A DNA stretch of 64,000 nucleotides, from contig CANMKS010000001.1 of NCBI GenBank assembly GCA_947498645.1, positions 2,146,032-2,210,031 on the forward strand, in the 5' to 3' direction. Under the pieces are notes generated by a model. It was given only the letters and a program-made list of their open reading frames with translations. It did not search any database and was not told where the DNA came from. This document shows, one piece after another, positions 1 to 8,240 of this stretch (within the stretch, counting starts at the first letter, position 1; each line of letters begins with the position of its first letter). The position numbers were made by a program, and so were the translations under genes. Source of the stretch: an uncultured Paracoccaceae bacterium. Lineage in GTDB: Bacteria > Pseudomonadota > Alphaproteobacteria > Rhodobacterales > Rhodobacteraceae.

Positions 1-890
1 TCCTGCGTAGCAAACCCCCCGGTCGTTTGTTGCCCTCCGCGCATGCCGTAGATCGCGAATTCCGGGTGATGCGGGCACTTGCGTCAACAAATGTACCGGT
101 GCCCAAAGTGTTGCATCTGGCAGAAGCTGCATCATCACCCAATAGGCGTGATTTCTTTGTCATGCGCTACCTGCCGGGGCGGATATTCTGGGATCCCGCA
201 TTGCCTGATTGTGCAGCCGGTGAACGCGCAGCGATCTACGACGCGATGAATCAGACCTTGGCGGCGCTGCATGATGTGGACATCGCAAGCGTGGGATTGG
301 GCGATTACGGCAAACCGGGCAATTATTTCGCACGCCAATTGGACCGATGGAGCAGCCAGTACCGCGCCTCGGTTGAGGCACCCAGCGATGCAATGGCGCA
401 GATCATGGATTGGCTGGGGGCCAATATGCCCGCTGATGATGGGCAGGTGTCGCTGGTGCATGGCGATTGGCGGCTGGACAACATGATCTTTGCAGGTGAT
501 GCGCCACAGATCGCCGGTGTGCTGGATTGGGAACTTTCGACGCTCGGGCATCCGATGGCGGACCTTGCGTATCAATGTATGCAATGGCGTCTGCCAAATC
601 AGGGTGACATGCGCGGGCTTGCAGGAGTGGACCGCGCGGCCCTGGGCCTGCCAAGCGAGGCGGAATATGTGGCGGATTACGTGCGCCGCCGGGGCTTGCC
701 GGGCATCGACAATTGGCCGTTCTATCTGGTCTTTGCATTCTTCAGGCTGGCCGCGATCCTTGCCGGCGTCGCAGCACGTGCCGCCGCAGGTAATGCATCA
801 AACCCAAAGATGGCCCGCAAATACGGGGCGGCGGTGCCCGCCCTGGCGGCCATGGCCACGATTGTTATCCATCAAGGGGCGGAACTTTAG
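1..890 (+). CDS. APH-fold phosphotransferase family protein (5' end outside window)
   Basis: The reading frame is open from the first bases (codons from position 3 give LRSKPPGRLLPSAHAVDREF), the typical N-terminal lobe of aminoglycoside-phosphotransferase-like proteins next to acyl-CoA dehydrogenases. The true start therefore lies upstream and the TTG at 27 is not a start. Counting from that TTG, the catalytic loop HGDWRLDN is at residues 145-152 and the metal-binding VLDWE at 165-169, both intact, so the kinase fold looks functional. The substrate is unknown; family members are often linked to acyl-CoA metabolism, but no such partner is visible here. The stop overlaps the end of the convergent small membrane protein gene by four bases. 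Family is fairly sure, substrate unknown. Confidence 0.85.
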   Translation, partial: LRSKPPGRLLPSAHAVDREFRVMRALASTNVPVPKVLHLAEAASSPNRRDFFVMRYLPGRIFWDPALPDCAAGERAAIYDAMNQTLAALHDVDIASVGLGDYGKPGNYFARQLDRWSSQYRASVEAPSDAMAQIMDWLGANMPADDGQVSLVHGDWRLDNMIFAGDAPQIAGVLDWELSTLGHPMADLAYQCMQWRLPNQGDMRGLAGVDRAALGLPSEAEYVADYVRRRGLPGIDNWPFYLVFAFFRLAAILAGVAARAAAGNASNPKMARKYGAAVPALAAMATIVIHQGAEL

Positions 891-1102
891 CCCAGCATCA
901 CTCCGATGATCACGGCCATCAGGCCAATCATCGACACGAAAAGCGCGATCAGGTTCACGGGCAGAATCGCAGAGACACGGGCACGCAAATCCTCATCGCT
1001 GAGGTTGGCGCGTTTGGCGCGGGCGACAGCCACAATGCTATAGACAATCCCGCATAGGCCAATGGCTGACAGGGCCGCACCGATCCAGACAATAATTTCC
1101 AT
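887..1102 (-). CDS. small two-helix membrane protein, unknown function
   Basis: A 71-residue protein with two hydrophobic segments, roughly residues 3-27 ([20 protein letters not shown]) and 46-70 ([20 protein letters not shown]), joined by a charged loop ([18 protein letters not shown]). This is a helical hairpin in the inner membrane. I do not recognise a family with a known function. It converges on the phosphotransferase gene with a 4-bp overlap and is divergent from the DUF2312 gene. The compact, well-formed membrane topology and the fit between neighbours support a real gene; the role is open. Confidence 0.65.
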   Translation of the reverse strand: MEIIVWIGAALSAIGLCGIVYSIVAVARAKRANLSDEDLRARVSAILPVNLIALFVSMIGLMAVIIGVMLG

Positions 1103-1210
1103 ACCCGCTCCATCCTTTTGTGCGGGGTAACCCGCCGCAATCGCCTGCGCAAGGGTTGCAGGGGCTGGGGGCAGGGGCTAGGGATTGGCCAACCTGACAG
1201 GAGAGCCGCA

Positions 1211-1468
1211 ATGAATGATTCCGTGACCGAAACAAGCAGCACCGTTGCCGGACAAGAGCTGCGTCAGTTTGTGGAACGCTACGAGCGGCTTGAAGCGGAA
1301 AAGAAAGACATCGCAGACGCGCAAAAAGAAGTGATGGCAGAGGCCAAAGGGCGCGGATACGACACCAAGGTGCTGCGCAAGATCGTGGCCATCCGAAAGC
1401 GCGATGCCAATGATCTGGCCGAGGAAGAAGCTGTCCTGGACATGTATAAGGCCGCTTTGGGGATGTAG
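1211..1468 (+). CDS. DUF2312 (GapR-like, UPF0335) nucleoid-associated protein
   Basis: An 85-residue helical protein whose core ([20 protein letters not shown] and the following [20 protein letters not shown]) matches the DUF2312 family. In Caulobacter this family includes GapR, a small dimeric or tetrameric protein that clamps overtwisted AT-rich DNA ahead of replication and transcription. The ATG at 1211 is chosen because ACAGGAGAG lies just upstream and the homologous region begins within about 15 residues; the open frame to 1118 carries an unrelated extension. The protein is highly charged and predicted all-alpha with coiled-coil character. A DNA-binding role is inferred from family membership. 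Confidence 0.85.
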   Translation: MNDSVTETSSTVAGQELRQFVERYERLEAEKKDIADAQKEVMAEAKGRGYDTKVLRKIVAIRKRDANDLAEEEAVLDMYKAALGM

Positions 1469-1470
1469 TT

Positions 1471-2352
1471 TCAGGTGAATGGCAGGATGAGGGTCACGCC
1501 TTCCATCGCCGCGATCACCTCAAGGTCATCTTCATAGGCCGCGGTCAGTGCCGCGACGGTTTTTGCATCCAGCTCTGGCCAGTCAATAGCGTCTTCGACC
1601 TGCTCGGGCACGGCGAATTCTTCCATCACATCTGCAATCAAATTCTGCAATGCCGCTTCGGACTGTGGGGCGACCTCTGCCTGTCCGCGTGCAAGGGCCT
1701 CCATCCCCTCAGGCGTCACGATCTGCGACAAGAGATCATACTGACCGGTTACTGGAATGTCCGGCGCCAGGCCCGTTTGCAACCGGATCAACTGTTCCCA
1801 GATCAACGGCGTGTCCTCGTTGCACCAAACAGTCAAATGGGCGTTGGGTGCCGCGCGTCTGATCCTTGCAATAACGTCAGACCAGCGCAGTTCTTCCAAT
1901 GTCAGAAACCCAAGGTAGGTCGCGATATCGGCAGCACCCGCGCGGGTCGCGGTCTCTTGCAAAAAACTTGCCGGATTGCGGATGCCAAAATAAAGCGACA
2001 GCGCGTCCTGATCGAAAATCTGGGCCAGGCCGCGCAACTTCATCTCTGCCTGTGGATAAAGCAGCCCGTGGTCAAAGATGCGCTTGGGAACGGCAATGAA
2101 GTTGTCATTGCTCAGGACGATCCGCGAGATGCTGTCATCCTCGACAATAGCATCGATGAGAATGTCACGCGTCTCTGGCCGAGGCGGGGCGCCATCAAGC
2201 TGCTGAAGCGTTTCGCGGATCAGCTTGCGATATTTGCCGGGGCCGGGCACGGCGATCCCATTTTGCAGCAGGACATCAGCATTTTTGAGGATCGACTTCA
2301 GCAGCCGATCCTCATCTGTGCAGTTTGCGCCGATATGAAATGCGATCTGCAT
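1471..2352 (-). CDS. conserved protein of unknown function
   Basis: A protein of about 293 residues starting MQIAFHIGANCTDEDRLLKS. The ATG at 2352 is preferred over an in-frame start at 2487 because the extra N-terminus (Cys/Lys/Pro rich) looks non-coding and AAGGCC precedes 2352. The N-terminal IAFHIGANCTDEDRLLKSIL followed by ILLSN-like strands and NPASFLQ is reminiscent of P-loop sulfotransferase-like folds, but no clear phosphosulfate-binding loop is visible. No signal peptide or membrane segment is seen. It lies 2 bp downstream of, and convergent with, the DUF2312 gene. Function not assigned. Confidence 0.7.
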   Translation of the reverse strand: MQIAFHIGANCTDEDRLLKSILKNADVLLQNGIAVPGPGKYRKLIRETLQQLDGAPPRPETRDILIDAIVEDDSISRIVLSNDNFIAVPKRIFDHGLLYPQAEMKLRGLAQIFDQDALSLYFGIRNPASFLQETATRAGAADIATYLGFLTLEELRWSDVIARIRRAAPNAHLTVWCNEDTPLIWEQLIRLQTGLAPDIPVTGQYDLLSQIVTPEGMEALARGQAEVAPQSEAALQNLIADVMEEFAVPEQVEDAIDWPELDAKTVAALTAAYEDDLEVIAAMEGVTLILPFT

Positions 2353-2546
2353 GTGAGGCCTTGTCGTGCTGCGGTTCCGGGCATCATAGGGCGATTTGCA
2401 GGCCGTGAAAGCAGGTTTGCAAGGATGGCTGCAATCTCTGTCAGATTTTTCGCATGTGTCAGCGAAAACACCATTGCAAAGCGGCAATTTCTGCTGCTAT
2501 ACGCCGCGCATTCGGTTCACCCGATCCGCGTCCAAGACGCGCCAGT

Positions 2547-2622
2547 GCCCCTATAGCTCAGCTGGTAGAGCAACTGATTTGTAATCAGTAGGTCCGCGGT
2601 TCGAGTCCGTGTGGGGGCACCA
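2547..2622 (+). tRNA. tRNA-Thr (anticodon TGT)
   Basis: A complete cloverleaf of 76 nt: acceptor GCCCCTA pairs with TGGGGGC (2612-2618), then discriminator A and an encoded CCA (2620-2622). The D-arm contains AGCTCAGCTGGTAGAGC, the anticodon stem ACTGA/TCAGT encloses the loop TTTGTAA with anticodon TGT at 2580-2582 (reads ACA, Thr), and the T-arm contains GGTTCGAGTCC. No intron. Confidence 0.97.
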
Positions 2623-3120
2623 TTTAAACTCAAAGATAACAAATGGTTGTAGGCTAATCTCCGGGCGCGTCCTTGTGTGTTTGGTATGTTCTGCAACTGT
2701 GGGCTGTTTGTCATCGGAGTGCCCAAGTTACCGTGACTGCTAGATGATCGTTGCAGTGCGATCATGCTATTGCCCGCTGCTGTTGTCTCAAAGGTGAAAG
2801 AGGGGCGGTCTTGTTCGGTCTCTTGTTTGAGTGGCAGGCCATGCGCGATCTTCATCTCGACTGACGCGAACGACGCAGCCGCATTTTCGATCATTGGTGG
2901 TTTGGTGGCGCTGGTGTATTTGCCCGAACGCCGCCACTGCTGTCCTGCTGTCGTGTGGATCGCCATGTGGTCGATACCCTCGATTGACAGCAGGTCTGAT
3001 ACAACGGCAACGATGATGGCCCGCAATGACGAGAACCATCGGTTCTAGGTCGCAATACCCATTGCCAAGGTGCGGGTTTTGCTTTGTAGCTGGCAAGAAC
3101 CCCAGCCGCAGGACAGATCC
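2623..3120. other. 498-bp intergenic region, no supported gene
   Basis: Between tRNA-Thr and folD. Open frames exist on both strands (2764-3048 plus; 2517-3026 and 2788-3219 minus), but none has a convincing Shine-Dalgarno, a recognisable domain, or a consistent relation to its neighbours, and two run antisense into the tRNA or folD. It could be the remnant of a decayed gene. A folD promoter presumably lies in its last 100 bp, but no clear -35/-10 pair stands out. Confidence 0.5.
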
Positions 3121-4005
3121 ATGCCAACACCAAGCCGCCCCCTGGATCACCGTCTTATCAACGGTGTCGATGTCAAGAAACGCATTCTTGCCCAGGTCAA
3201 AACCTATGTGAGCGCGCAAGACACGATGCCGCGCCTTGTTTCAATTCTGATCGGCGATGTACCGGAGGCCGCGGTTTACGTGCGCAATCAGGTGCGCGGG
3301 GCGGAACAGGCCGGGTTGCCATTTGAGCAGCTGAATTGGCCCGGTGACATCACACAGGAAGACTGCAAGGCGCGCATACTGGCGATGAATGATGATCCTG
3401 CGGTTCTGGGCATCATTTTGCAGCGTCCGGTGCCCGAACACATCAACGTCCGTTCGCTGCAGTCGGCGATCCACCCGTTGAAGGATGTCGAGGGAATGAA
3501 CCCTGCGTCCATCGGCAATATTGTCTATTCGGATGTTGCGCTGGCCCCGTGTACGGCTGCTGCAAGTGTGGCCTTGATCAAGGAAACAGGATTGCCCTTG
3601 GAAGGGCTTGAGGTAGTCATGATCGGCCACTCTGAAATCGTGGGTAAACCTGCTGCGATGATGCTGATGGCCGAAGGTTGCACCGTAACCGTTTGCCATC
3701 ATATGACGCGGTCCGTCGCGATGCATTCACGACGTGCAGATGTGGTCGTGGTGGCTGTGGGCAAGGCGCATTTGGTGGGCCCGGATATGATCAAGCCGGG
3801 TGCGGCCGTGATTGATATCGGTATCAATCAAATCGAAACAGAGGACGGCACCAAGATCGTGGGCGACGTTGACACAGATGCTGTTTTGGACGTCGCAGGT
3901 TGGATCACACCTGTGCCCGGTGGCGTAGGGCCGGTGACCGTTGCGATCCTTATGCGTAATGCGATGGTCGCGCACCAGCGCCAGATCGCGGCAGGATGGC
4001 TATGA
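3121..4005 (+). CDS. folD: FolD-family methylenetetrahydrofolate dehydrogenase (cyclohydrolase residues altered)
   Basis: 294 residues, the normal FolD length. FolD oxidises 5,10-methylene-THF to methenyl-THF (NADP-linked) and usually hydrolyses it to 10-formyl-THF in the cytosol. Seen here: the YVxxx site at Y53, Q101 in ILQRPVP, a Rossmann motif GHSEIVGKP, and the C-terminal PVPGGVGPVT. The lysine four residues after the catalytic tyrosine, essential for cyclohydrolase activity in the family, is glutamine (Q57), and the usual KDVDG aspartate is glutamate (E124 in KDVEGMNP). It is therefore a divergent paralogue, perhaps a dehydrogenase only. ATG 3121 has AGGA upstream. Lying beside tdm, it probably serves formaldehyde released from TMAO. 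The last 6 bp overlap the convergent transporter gene. Confidence 0.85.
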   Translation: MPTPSRPLDHRLINGVDVKKRILAQVKTYVSAQDTMPRLVSILIGDVPEAAVYVRNQVRGAEQAGLPFEQLNWPGDITQEDCKARILAMNDDPAVLGIILQRPVPEHINVRSLQSAIHPLKDVEGMNPASIGNIVYSDVALAPCTAAASVALIKETGLPLEGLEVVMIGHSEIVGKPAAMMLMAEGCTVTVCHHMTRSVAMHSRRADVVVVAVGKAHLVGPDMIKPGAAVIDIGINQIETEDGTKIVGDVDTDAVLDVAGWITPVPGGVGPVTVAILMRNAMVAHQRQIAAGWL

Positions 4006-4845
4006 CGCCAGATACCCGACGCCACAAAACGCGATCATGCAACCGCCCCATTGTGTGGCGGACATGCGTTCCTTAAGGATGAACCACGCCAGAACAATCG
4101 TGATCAAACCAAACATTGATGACGTTACCGCAGCGTATTGCGGATTGGGTAAGCCGCCAGCCGACAGAACGCACAGCAATGCGATGCCGTCTGCAATACC
4201 CATCGCGATAAGCCATGGCAGTGCGGATTTTCCGGGCCAGAATTTCTGTTTCCAAATCAGGATGATGCCGGTGACTAACGCCACGGCCAATATGCGGGTC
4301 ACGAGGGTAGAAGGTATCTCGTGGCTGATCTCGGCTGCGGCTTGTCCCAATGCAAAGGTGCCTGCAAACCCTACAGCTGCGATCAGGGCATAAAGCACGG
4401 TGCGGCCTTTTGGTGGCGTGGCATCCTCGGTGCTGTCCGAGAGAACCGCGACAATGGCGACGCCAAAGACGATGGCGCAGATCGCAACCCATTGAAAAAG
4501 GCCGACGGCTTGCCCTTGCAGTGTGGAAATAGTCACCGACAGGATTGGGTAACTGGCAATCAACGGGGCGACAAGCCGTACAGGCCCGCGCTGGAAGGCA
4601 TAATACAGCCCGAAGGTCGCAATCACAAAGAACACGCCAGCAGCAAGGGAAAACCAGATGGCGCGCGCGGGCAGGGCCTGAAAACCCCCGCTGATCACGG
4701 TCAGGCCAGAGTGAAAGATCAGGCCGGTCAGCAGGACCGTGAAAATTGCAGCCGTTATTGGCACTTTCTGGCTCAGAAATCGGACGCAGATGTCGTGAAA
4801 GCCCCAGCAAAGCGCGGCGATGAGGCCCAGAACAAGCGCGCTCAT
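4000..4845 (-). CDS. EamA/DMT-family membrane transporter
   Basis: 281 residues with about ten hydrophobic segments in two repeats of five, the EamA drug/metabolite transporter layout. The N-terminal helix SALVLGLIAALCWGFHDICV and the C-terminal repeat ending TQWGGCMIAFCGVGYLAS are typical. It would act in the inner membrane as an exporter of a small metabolite; the substrate cannot be read from sequence. Its ATG at 4845 overlaps the stop of a 54-residue membrane ORF (ATGA), so the two are likely translated together. Its position between folD and tdm makes a role in the methylated-amine island possible but unproven. Confidence 0.8.
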   Translation of the reverse strand: MSALVLGLIAALCWGFHDICVRFLSQKVPITAAIFTVLLTGLIFHSGLTVISGGFQALPARAIWFSLAAGVFFVIATFGLYYAFQRGPVRLVAPLIASYPILSVTISTLQGQAVGLFQWVAICAIVFGVAIVAVLSDSTEDATPPKGRTVLYALIAAVGFAGTFALGQAAAEISHEIPSTLVTRILAVALVTGIILIWKQKFWPGKSALPWLIAMGIADGIALLCVLSAGGLPNPQYAAVTSSMFGLITIVLAWFILKERMSATQWGGCMIAFCGVGYLAS

Positions 4846-5006
4846 GGATCATTCCGAAAGTACGGAACAGGAAACATCAGGCAAGCACTCAGCAAAAAGA
4901 TTGCCCCTAACATTGCCCGGAAATGACTGATGGATGCGATGCAGAAACCGATGGGTAAGATGACAAACAGGATCCAGCCGATAAAATTGATCTGATGATT
5001 GGCCAT
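4842..5006 (-). CDS. 54-residue two-helix membrane protein coupled to the EamA transporter
   Basis: An ORF starting MANHQINFIGWILFVILPIG, with a second hydrophobic stretch AMLGAIFLLSACLMFPVPYF, ending at 4842-4844. Its stop shares bases with the start codon of the transporter gene (ATGA), the usual sign of translational coupling. A weak Shine-Dalgarno (GGACAG) precedes the ATG. Two membrane helices joined by a short basic loop (HFR). Function unknown; it may be a small partner of the transporter. Confidence rests on the overlap and the membrane-like composition; no homologue search was possible. Confidence 0.5.
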   Translation of the reverse strand: MANHQINFIGWILFVILPIGFCIASISHFRAMLGAIFLLSACLMFPVPYFRNDP

Positions 5007-5098
5007 ACTGTCCGATTTCATTTGCCGTGCGCCGCAGCGTCTGTATTCTTATGGTTAAATAAATATTCCGCACATGCAACACGCGCGGGGAGGATTTC

Positions 5099-7468
5099 AT
5101 GTTAGACGACTACCCAATGGTAAGGCCGGGGCCGCCCAGGCCCAGCACGATTATCAGACCGCAAGTCTTCTCGCTTCCGCCCGGAACAGAGCGATATGTG
5201 GTCGAAGGCCAAGGCGCAATACTGATCCCTATTGAGAGTGGCGATCACCTGACCATCGTGAATGATCACGGCGGGCAAAAATGCGAAGTGATCGCCTGTG
5301 ACCCCAAAGGCGTTGCAGATGCGGGAATTCTGGGTGCTTCGGCAAACGGTGTTGCCGCAGGGTTGCAGGCGCTTTTGACCAGCACGGACCATTCCCTGCG
5401 CGGTTTGCGGATGGGCTTGGATGCGCGCGGTATCGATCTGGTAAAGGCGGCGGCCATCCATTTGTTTGATGCGACGACTCCGGCCAAAACTGAGGTTGGC
5501 TATACCGCTGATCGCAACGGTGTTGTCGTTATTGCCGCGCCTGCGGTTGCAATGGATTTTGAGGCACAAGATACCGCCACACCGCTGACGGTCATGGTGA
5601 AACGCGCGGTTCTGAAAAGCCATGCGCGATTTGAGTTGCCTGACCCGTTAGCTGATCCGGTGTCAGACATTCGGGTACACAGCCAAACCGCCGAGGCCTT
5701 TTTTGTGAAAGCTGGGGACTATATCCAGATCATTGATGTGGATGGCCGTCAGTGCACTGATTTTGAATGCTTCTCCGCTCGCAAGCTGGACAAGGGGATC
5801 GAGCATGCGCTTGATGTGACAACGACCCGCACACTGATGGGTCACGCCTATCCGATGCCGGGATTGCATGCGAAATACTATGATCAGGAGATGGTGCCAC
5901 TGGTCGAAGTCGTGCAGGACACCTGTGGGAGGCACGATGCATTCGCGCTGGCATGCTCGGCAAAGTATTATGACGACATTGGATATCCGGGGCATGTGAA
6001 TTGCTCTGAGAACTTCAATCAGGCGCTATCAAAATTCAACGTGACGGGGCGTCCGGGTTGGATGGCGATCAATTTTTTCTTCAATACGTTCCTTGATGAT
6101 CATGGCGTCATGTATGCCGATGAACCTTGGAGCAGACCGGGTGACTTTGTATTGTTGCGCGCGTTGACAGACATCGTTTGTGTCTCCAGCGCCTGCCCGG
6201 ATGACACCACGGCCGCGAACGGCTGGAACCCCACCGATATTCATGTTCGCACTTACAGCGGCAAGGAAACCTTTCAGCGGGCAATTGCGATCCGCGCGAC
6301 ACCAGATTCGGAGCCGAAAATGACCAAACAAACCGGTTTCCACGACAGCTTTGCCAAGCACACGCGGAACTTTATCGAGTATAACGGCTATTGGCTGGCA
6401 AACTGCTATGCAGCCGCGGGCCCGATCGAAGAATACCATGCTTGCCGGGAAAAATGCGTCATCATGGATTTGTCGCCGTTGCGTAAATTTGAGATTACGG
6501 GCCCTGACGCCGAGGCGCTTTGCCAATATGCCTTTACCCGCAATATGAAAACGCTCGCTGTTGGTGGCGTGGTCTATACCGCCATGTGCTATGAGCACGG
6601 CGGGATGATCGACGATGGTACGATCTTTCGTCTGGGCAAGGATAACTTCCGCTGGATTGGTGGCTCTGACTACGGCGGCGAATGGTTACGCGAATTGGCC
6701 GAGAAGCATGAACTGAAGGTGTTGGTCCGTGCTTCGACCGATCAGATGCACAATGTGGCGGTCCAAGGCCCCGAAAGCCGCGATCTGCTGCGCAAACTGG
6801 TCTGGACGGCACCACATAACCCAGAATTTGATCAGCTGGACTGGTTCCGCTTTACGCCTGCACGCTTGCGCAACGAAAGCGGCACGCCGTTCGTGGTCAG
6901 CCGGACGGGCTATACTGGCGAGTTGGGGTATGAAGTCATGTGTCATCCCAAAGACTGCGCCGAGATTTTCGATGCGATTTGGGAAGCAGGGCAAGACCAT
7001 GGGCTAAAGCCGATGGGTCTTGAAGCCCTCGATATGGTGCGCATCGAAGCCGGGCTGATCTTTGCGGGTTATGACTTTAGCGATCAGACTGATCCGTTTG
7101 AGGCGGGCATCGGATTTACCTGCCCGTTGAAATCCAAGACAGATGATTTTGTGGGCCGTGATGCGTTGATCCGCCGTAAGGAGCACCCAATGAAAAAACT
7201 GGTGGGGCTTGAAATCGACGGCAACGTCGATGTGGGGCACGGTGATTGCATCCACATTGGGCGCGCCCAGATTGGTGAGGTCACATCGTCCATGCGCTCG
7301 CCGCTGCTGAAGAAAAACATCGCGCTGGCCCGGATTGACGTCGCTCATGCAGACGTTGGAACGGAAGTGGAGATCGGCAAGTTGGATGGCCACCAGATGC
7401 GGCTGCCAGCACGGATCGCCGAAACCCTCGCCGCCTATGACCCCAAGAAAGAGCGACCCCGATCATGA
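5099..7468 (+). CDS. tdm: trimethylamine N-oxide demethylase (DUF1989 + GcvT fusion)
   Basis: 789 residues. Tdm splits TMAO into dimethylamine and formaldehyde in the cytosol. The N-terminal half carries DUF1989 (about 195-370), with candidate zinc ligands C276 and H279 in DTCGRHDAF and C366 in SSACPDD. The C-terminal half (about 405-780) is a GcvT/aminomethyltransferase domain with the folate-site pattern SRTGYTGELGYEVMC. This two-domain layout and length are those described for Tdm of Methylocella silvestris and roseobacters. ATG 5099 follows a strong GGGGAGGATTT. It is the first of four genes joined by 4-nt overlaps, and faces away from the EamA pair across about 90 bp. An alternative, a dimethylglycine/sarcosine-type demethylase, is less likely given tmm, gmaS and dmm nearby. 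Confidence 0.88.
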   Translation: MLDDYPMVRPGPPRPSTIIRPQVFSLPPGTERYVVEGQGAILIPIESGDHLTIVNDHGGQKCEVIACDPKGVADAGILGASANGVAAGLQALLTSTDHSLRGLRMGLDARGIDLVKAAAIHLFDATTPAKTEVGYTADRNGVVVIAAPAVAMDFEAQDTATPLTVMVKRAVLKSHARFELPDPLADPVSDIRVHSQTAEAFFVKAGDYIQIIDVDGRQCTDFECFSARKLDKGIEHALDVTTTRTLMGHAYPMPGLHAKYYDQEMVPLVEVVQDTCGRHDAFALACSAKYYDDIGYPGHVNCSENFNQALSKFNVTGRPGWMAINFFFNTFLDDHGVMYADEPWSRPGDFVLLRALTDIVCVSSACPDDTTAANGWNPTDIHVRTYSGKETFQRAIAIRATPDSEPKMTKQTGFHDSFAKHTRNFIEYNGYWLANCYAAAGPIEEYHACREKCVIMDLSPLRKFEITGPDAEALCQYAFTRNMKTLAVGGVVYTAMCYEHGGMIDDGTIFRLGKDNFRWIGGSDYGGEWLRELAEKHELKVLVRASTDQMHNVAVQGPESRDLLRKLVWTAPHNPEFDQLDWFRFTPARLRNESGTPFVVSRTGYTGELGYEVMCHPKDCAEIFDAIWEAGQDHGLKPMGLEALDMVRIEAGLIFAGYDFSDQTDPFEAGIGFTCPLKSKTDDFVGRDALIRRKEHPMKKLVGLEIDGNVDVGHGDCIHIGRAQIGEVTSSMRSPLLKKNIALARIDVAHADVGTEVEIGKLDGHQMRLPARIAETLAAYDPKKERPRS

Positions 7469-7830
7469 TCCGTTATGCCGCAGCATTCGTTGTCCTAGCA
7501 GGTGCAGCACAGGCGCAATCGGTCAAGCTGGAAGGGGACGAGATCGCCATCCTCTTGACTGGCAACACCGCTGTTGGCGTTTGGGAAGGGGCCAACTATC
7601 GCCAGTTCTTTGGCGAAGACGGCGTGACGATTTATGCACAAGAGGGCGCTCGCTCGGCCCGAGGGGAATGGCGCGTCCATGAGGATGAATATCAAAGCAT
7701 CTGGCCCAATGACGACGCTTGGGAAGGTTGGTTCGTGATGGAGTTTGGCGGCGATTGGTTCTGGGTCAGCAAAACCACACCACCCACACCCTTTGAAGTG
7801 CTAGAGGGCCAACAACTGGACGGCCAATGA
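7465..7830 (+). CDS. small exported protein in the tdm operon, unknown function
   Basis: 121 residues with a short signal peptide (MIRYAAAFVVLAGAAQAQS, cleavage near AQA-QS). The mature part is acidic and rich in Trp and Gly (GVWEGANYRQFFGEDGVTIY; EGWFVMEFGGDWFWVS), suggesting a small periplasmic beta protein. No Cys, no lipobox, no family that I recognise. The ATG overlaps the tdm stop (ATGA at 7465-7468) and its own stop overlaps the globin start, so it is part of one translation-coupled set. Its place between an oxygen-linked amine pathway gene and a haemoglobin is suggestive but gives no function. Confidence 0.75.
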   Translation: MIRYAAAFVVLAGAAQAQSVKLEGDEIAILLTGNTAVGVWEGANYRQFFGEDGVTIYAQEGARSARGEWRVHEDEYQSIWPNDDAWEGWFVMEFGGDWFWVSKTTPPTPFEVLEGQQLDGQ

Positions 7831-8240
7831 CCGTGCTGGATGATCTCGGCGGCGAAGACCGCCTGCGCGATTTGGTCGAGACCTTCTATGATCTGATCGA
7901 AACGCTGCCCGAAGGATCAAACCTGCGCCGTCTTCATGCCCGTGGACATGGCGTACCCCATGCAAGGGTTGAACAGTATAATTTCTTGTCGGGGTTCATG
8001 GGTGGGCGCAGCTACTACAAAGAGAAACATGGCCATATGGACGTCAAATTGATGCATGCGCACGTACCGATCCGCATGGCAGACGCAGAAAATTGGCTGG
8101 CCTGTATGCAAAAAGCACTGGATGACGAAGGTCATGAAGGGCCGCATGTGGCGAAGTTACGGCAAGTGTTTCGTAGGGTTGCGCTAATACTCGTGAATGA
8201 TGTGCCCGACTGGGAAAATGATCTTGAGACGTCCCGATGA
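7827..8240 (+). CDS. truncated haemoglobin (group II-like globin)
   Basis: 137 residues of the truncated 2-over-2 globin fold, a haem protein of the cytosol. Motifs: B10 tyrosine Y21 in ETFYDLIETLP; the CD/E region NFLSGFMGGRSYYKEKHGH (residues 52-70); proximal His H77 in LMHAHVPI; then ENWLACM, the usual Trp-containing G helix. These match group II proteins used in oxygen or NO handling. It is coupled by 4-nt overlaps to the small exported protein upstream and the next small gene downstream, in the tdm operon. A role in oxygen supply or NO/peroxide protection for the island's oxygenases is inference from context only. Confidence 0.85.
   Translation: MTVLDDLGGEDRLRDLVETFYDLIETLPEGSNLRRLHARGHGVPHARVEQYNFLSGFMGGRSYYKEKHGHMDVKLMHAHVPIRMADAENWLACMQKALDDEGHEGPHVAKLRQVFRRVALILVNDVPDWENDLETSR

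Noticed and set aside
1777..2556. Plus-strand ORF of 259 codons
   Set aside because: Antisense to the unknown gene at 1471-2352 and running into tRNA-Thr; codon pattern reflects the opposite strand.
2517..3026. Minus-strand ORF of 169 codons covering tRNA-Thr
   Set aside because: Its C-terminal part is the antisense of the tRNA, which yields a well-known false peptide. No ribosome-binding site or domain.
2764..3048. Plus-strand ORF of 94 codons between tRNA and folD
   Set aside because: No Shine-Dalgarno, no recognisable domain; competing frames on the other strand look equally plausible, so none is supported.
4849..5100. Minus-strand ORF of 83 codons upstream of tdm
   Set aside because: The neighbouring frame gives a membrane ORF coupled to the transporter; this one is basic and non-membrane with no start signal, and runs into the tdm start.
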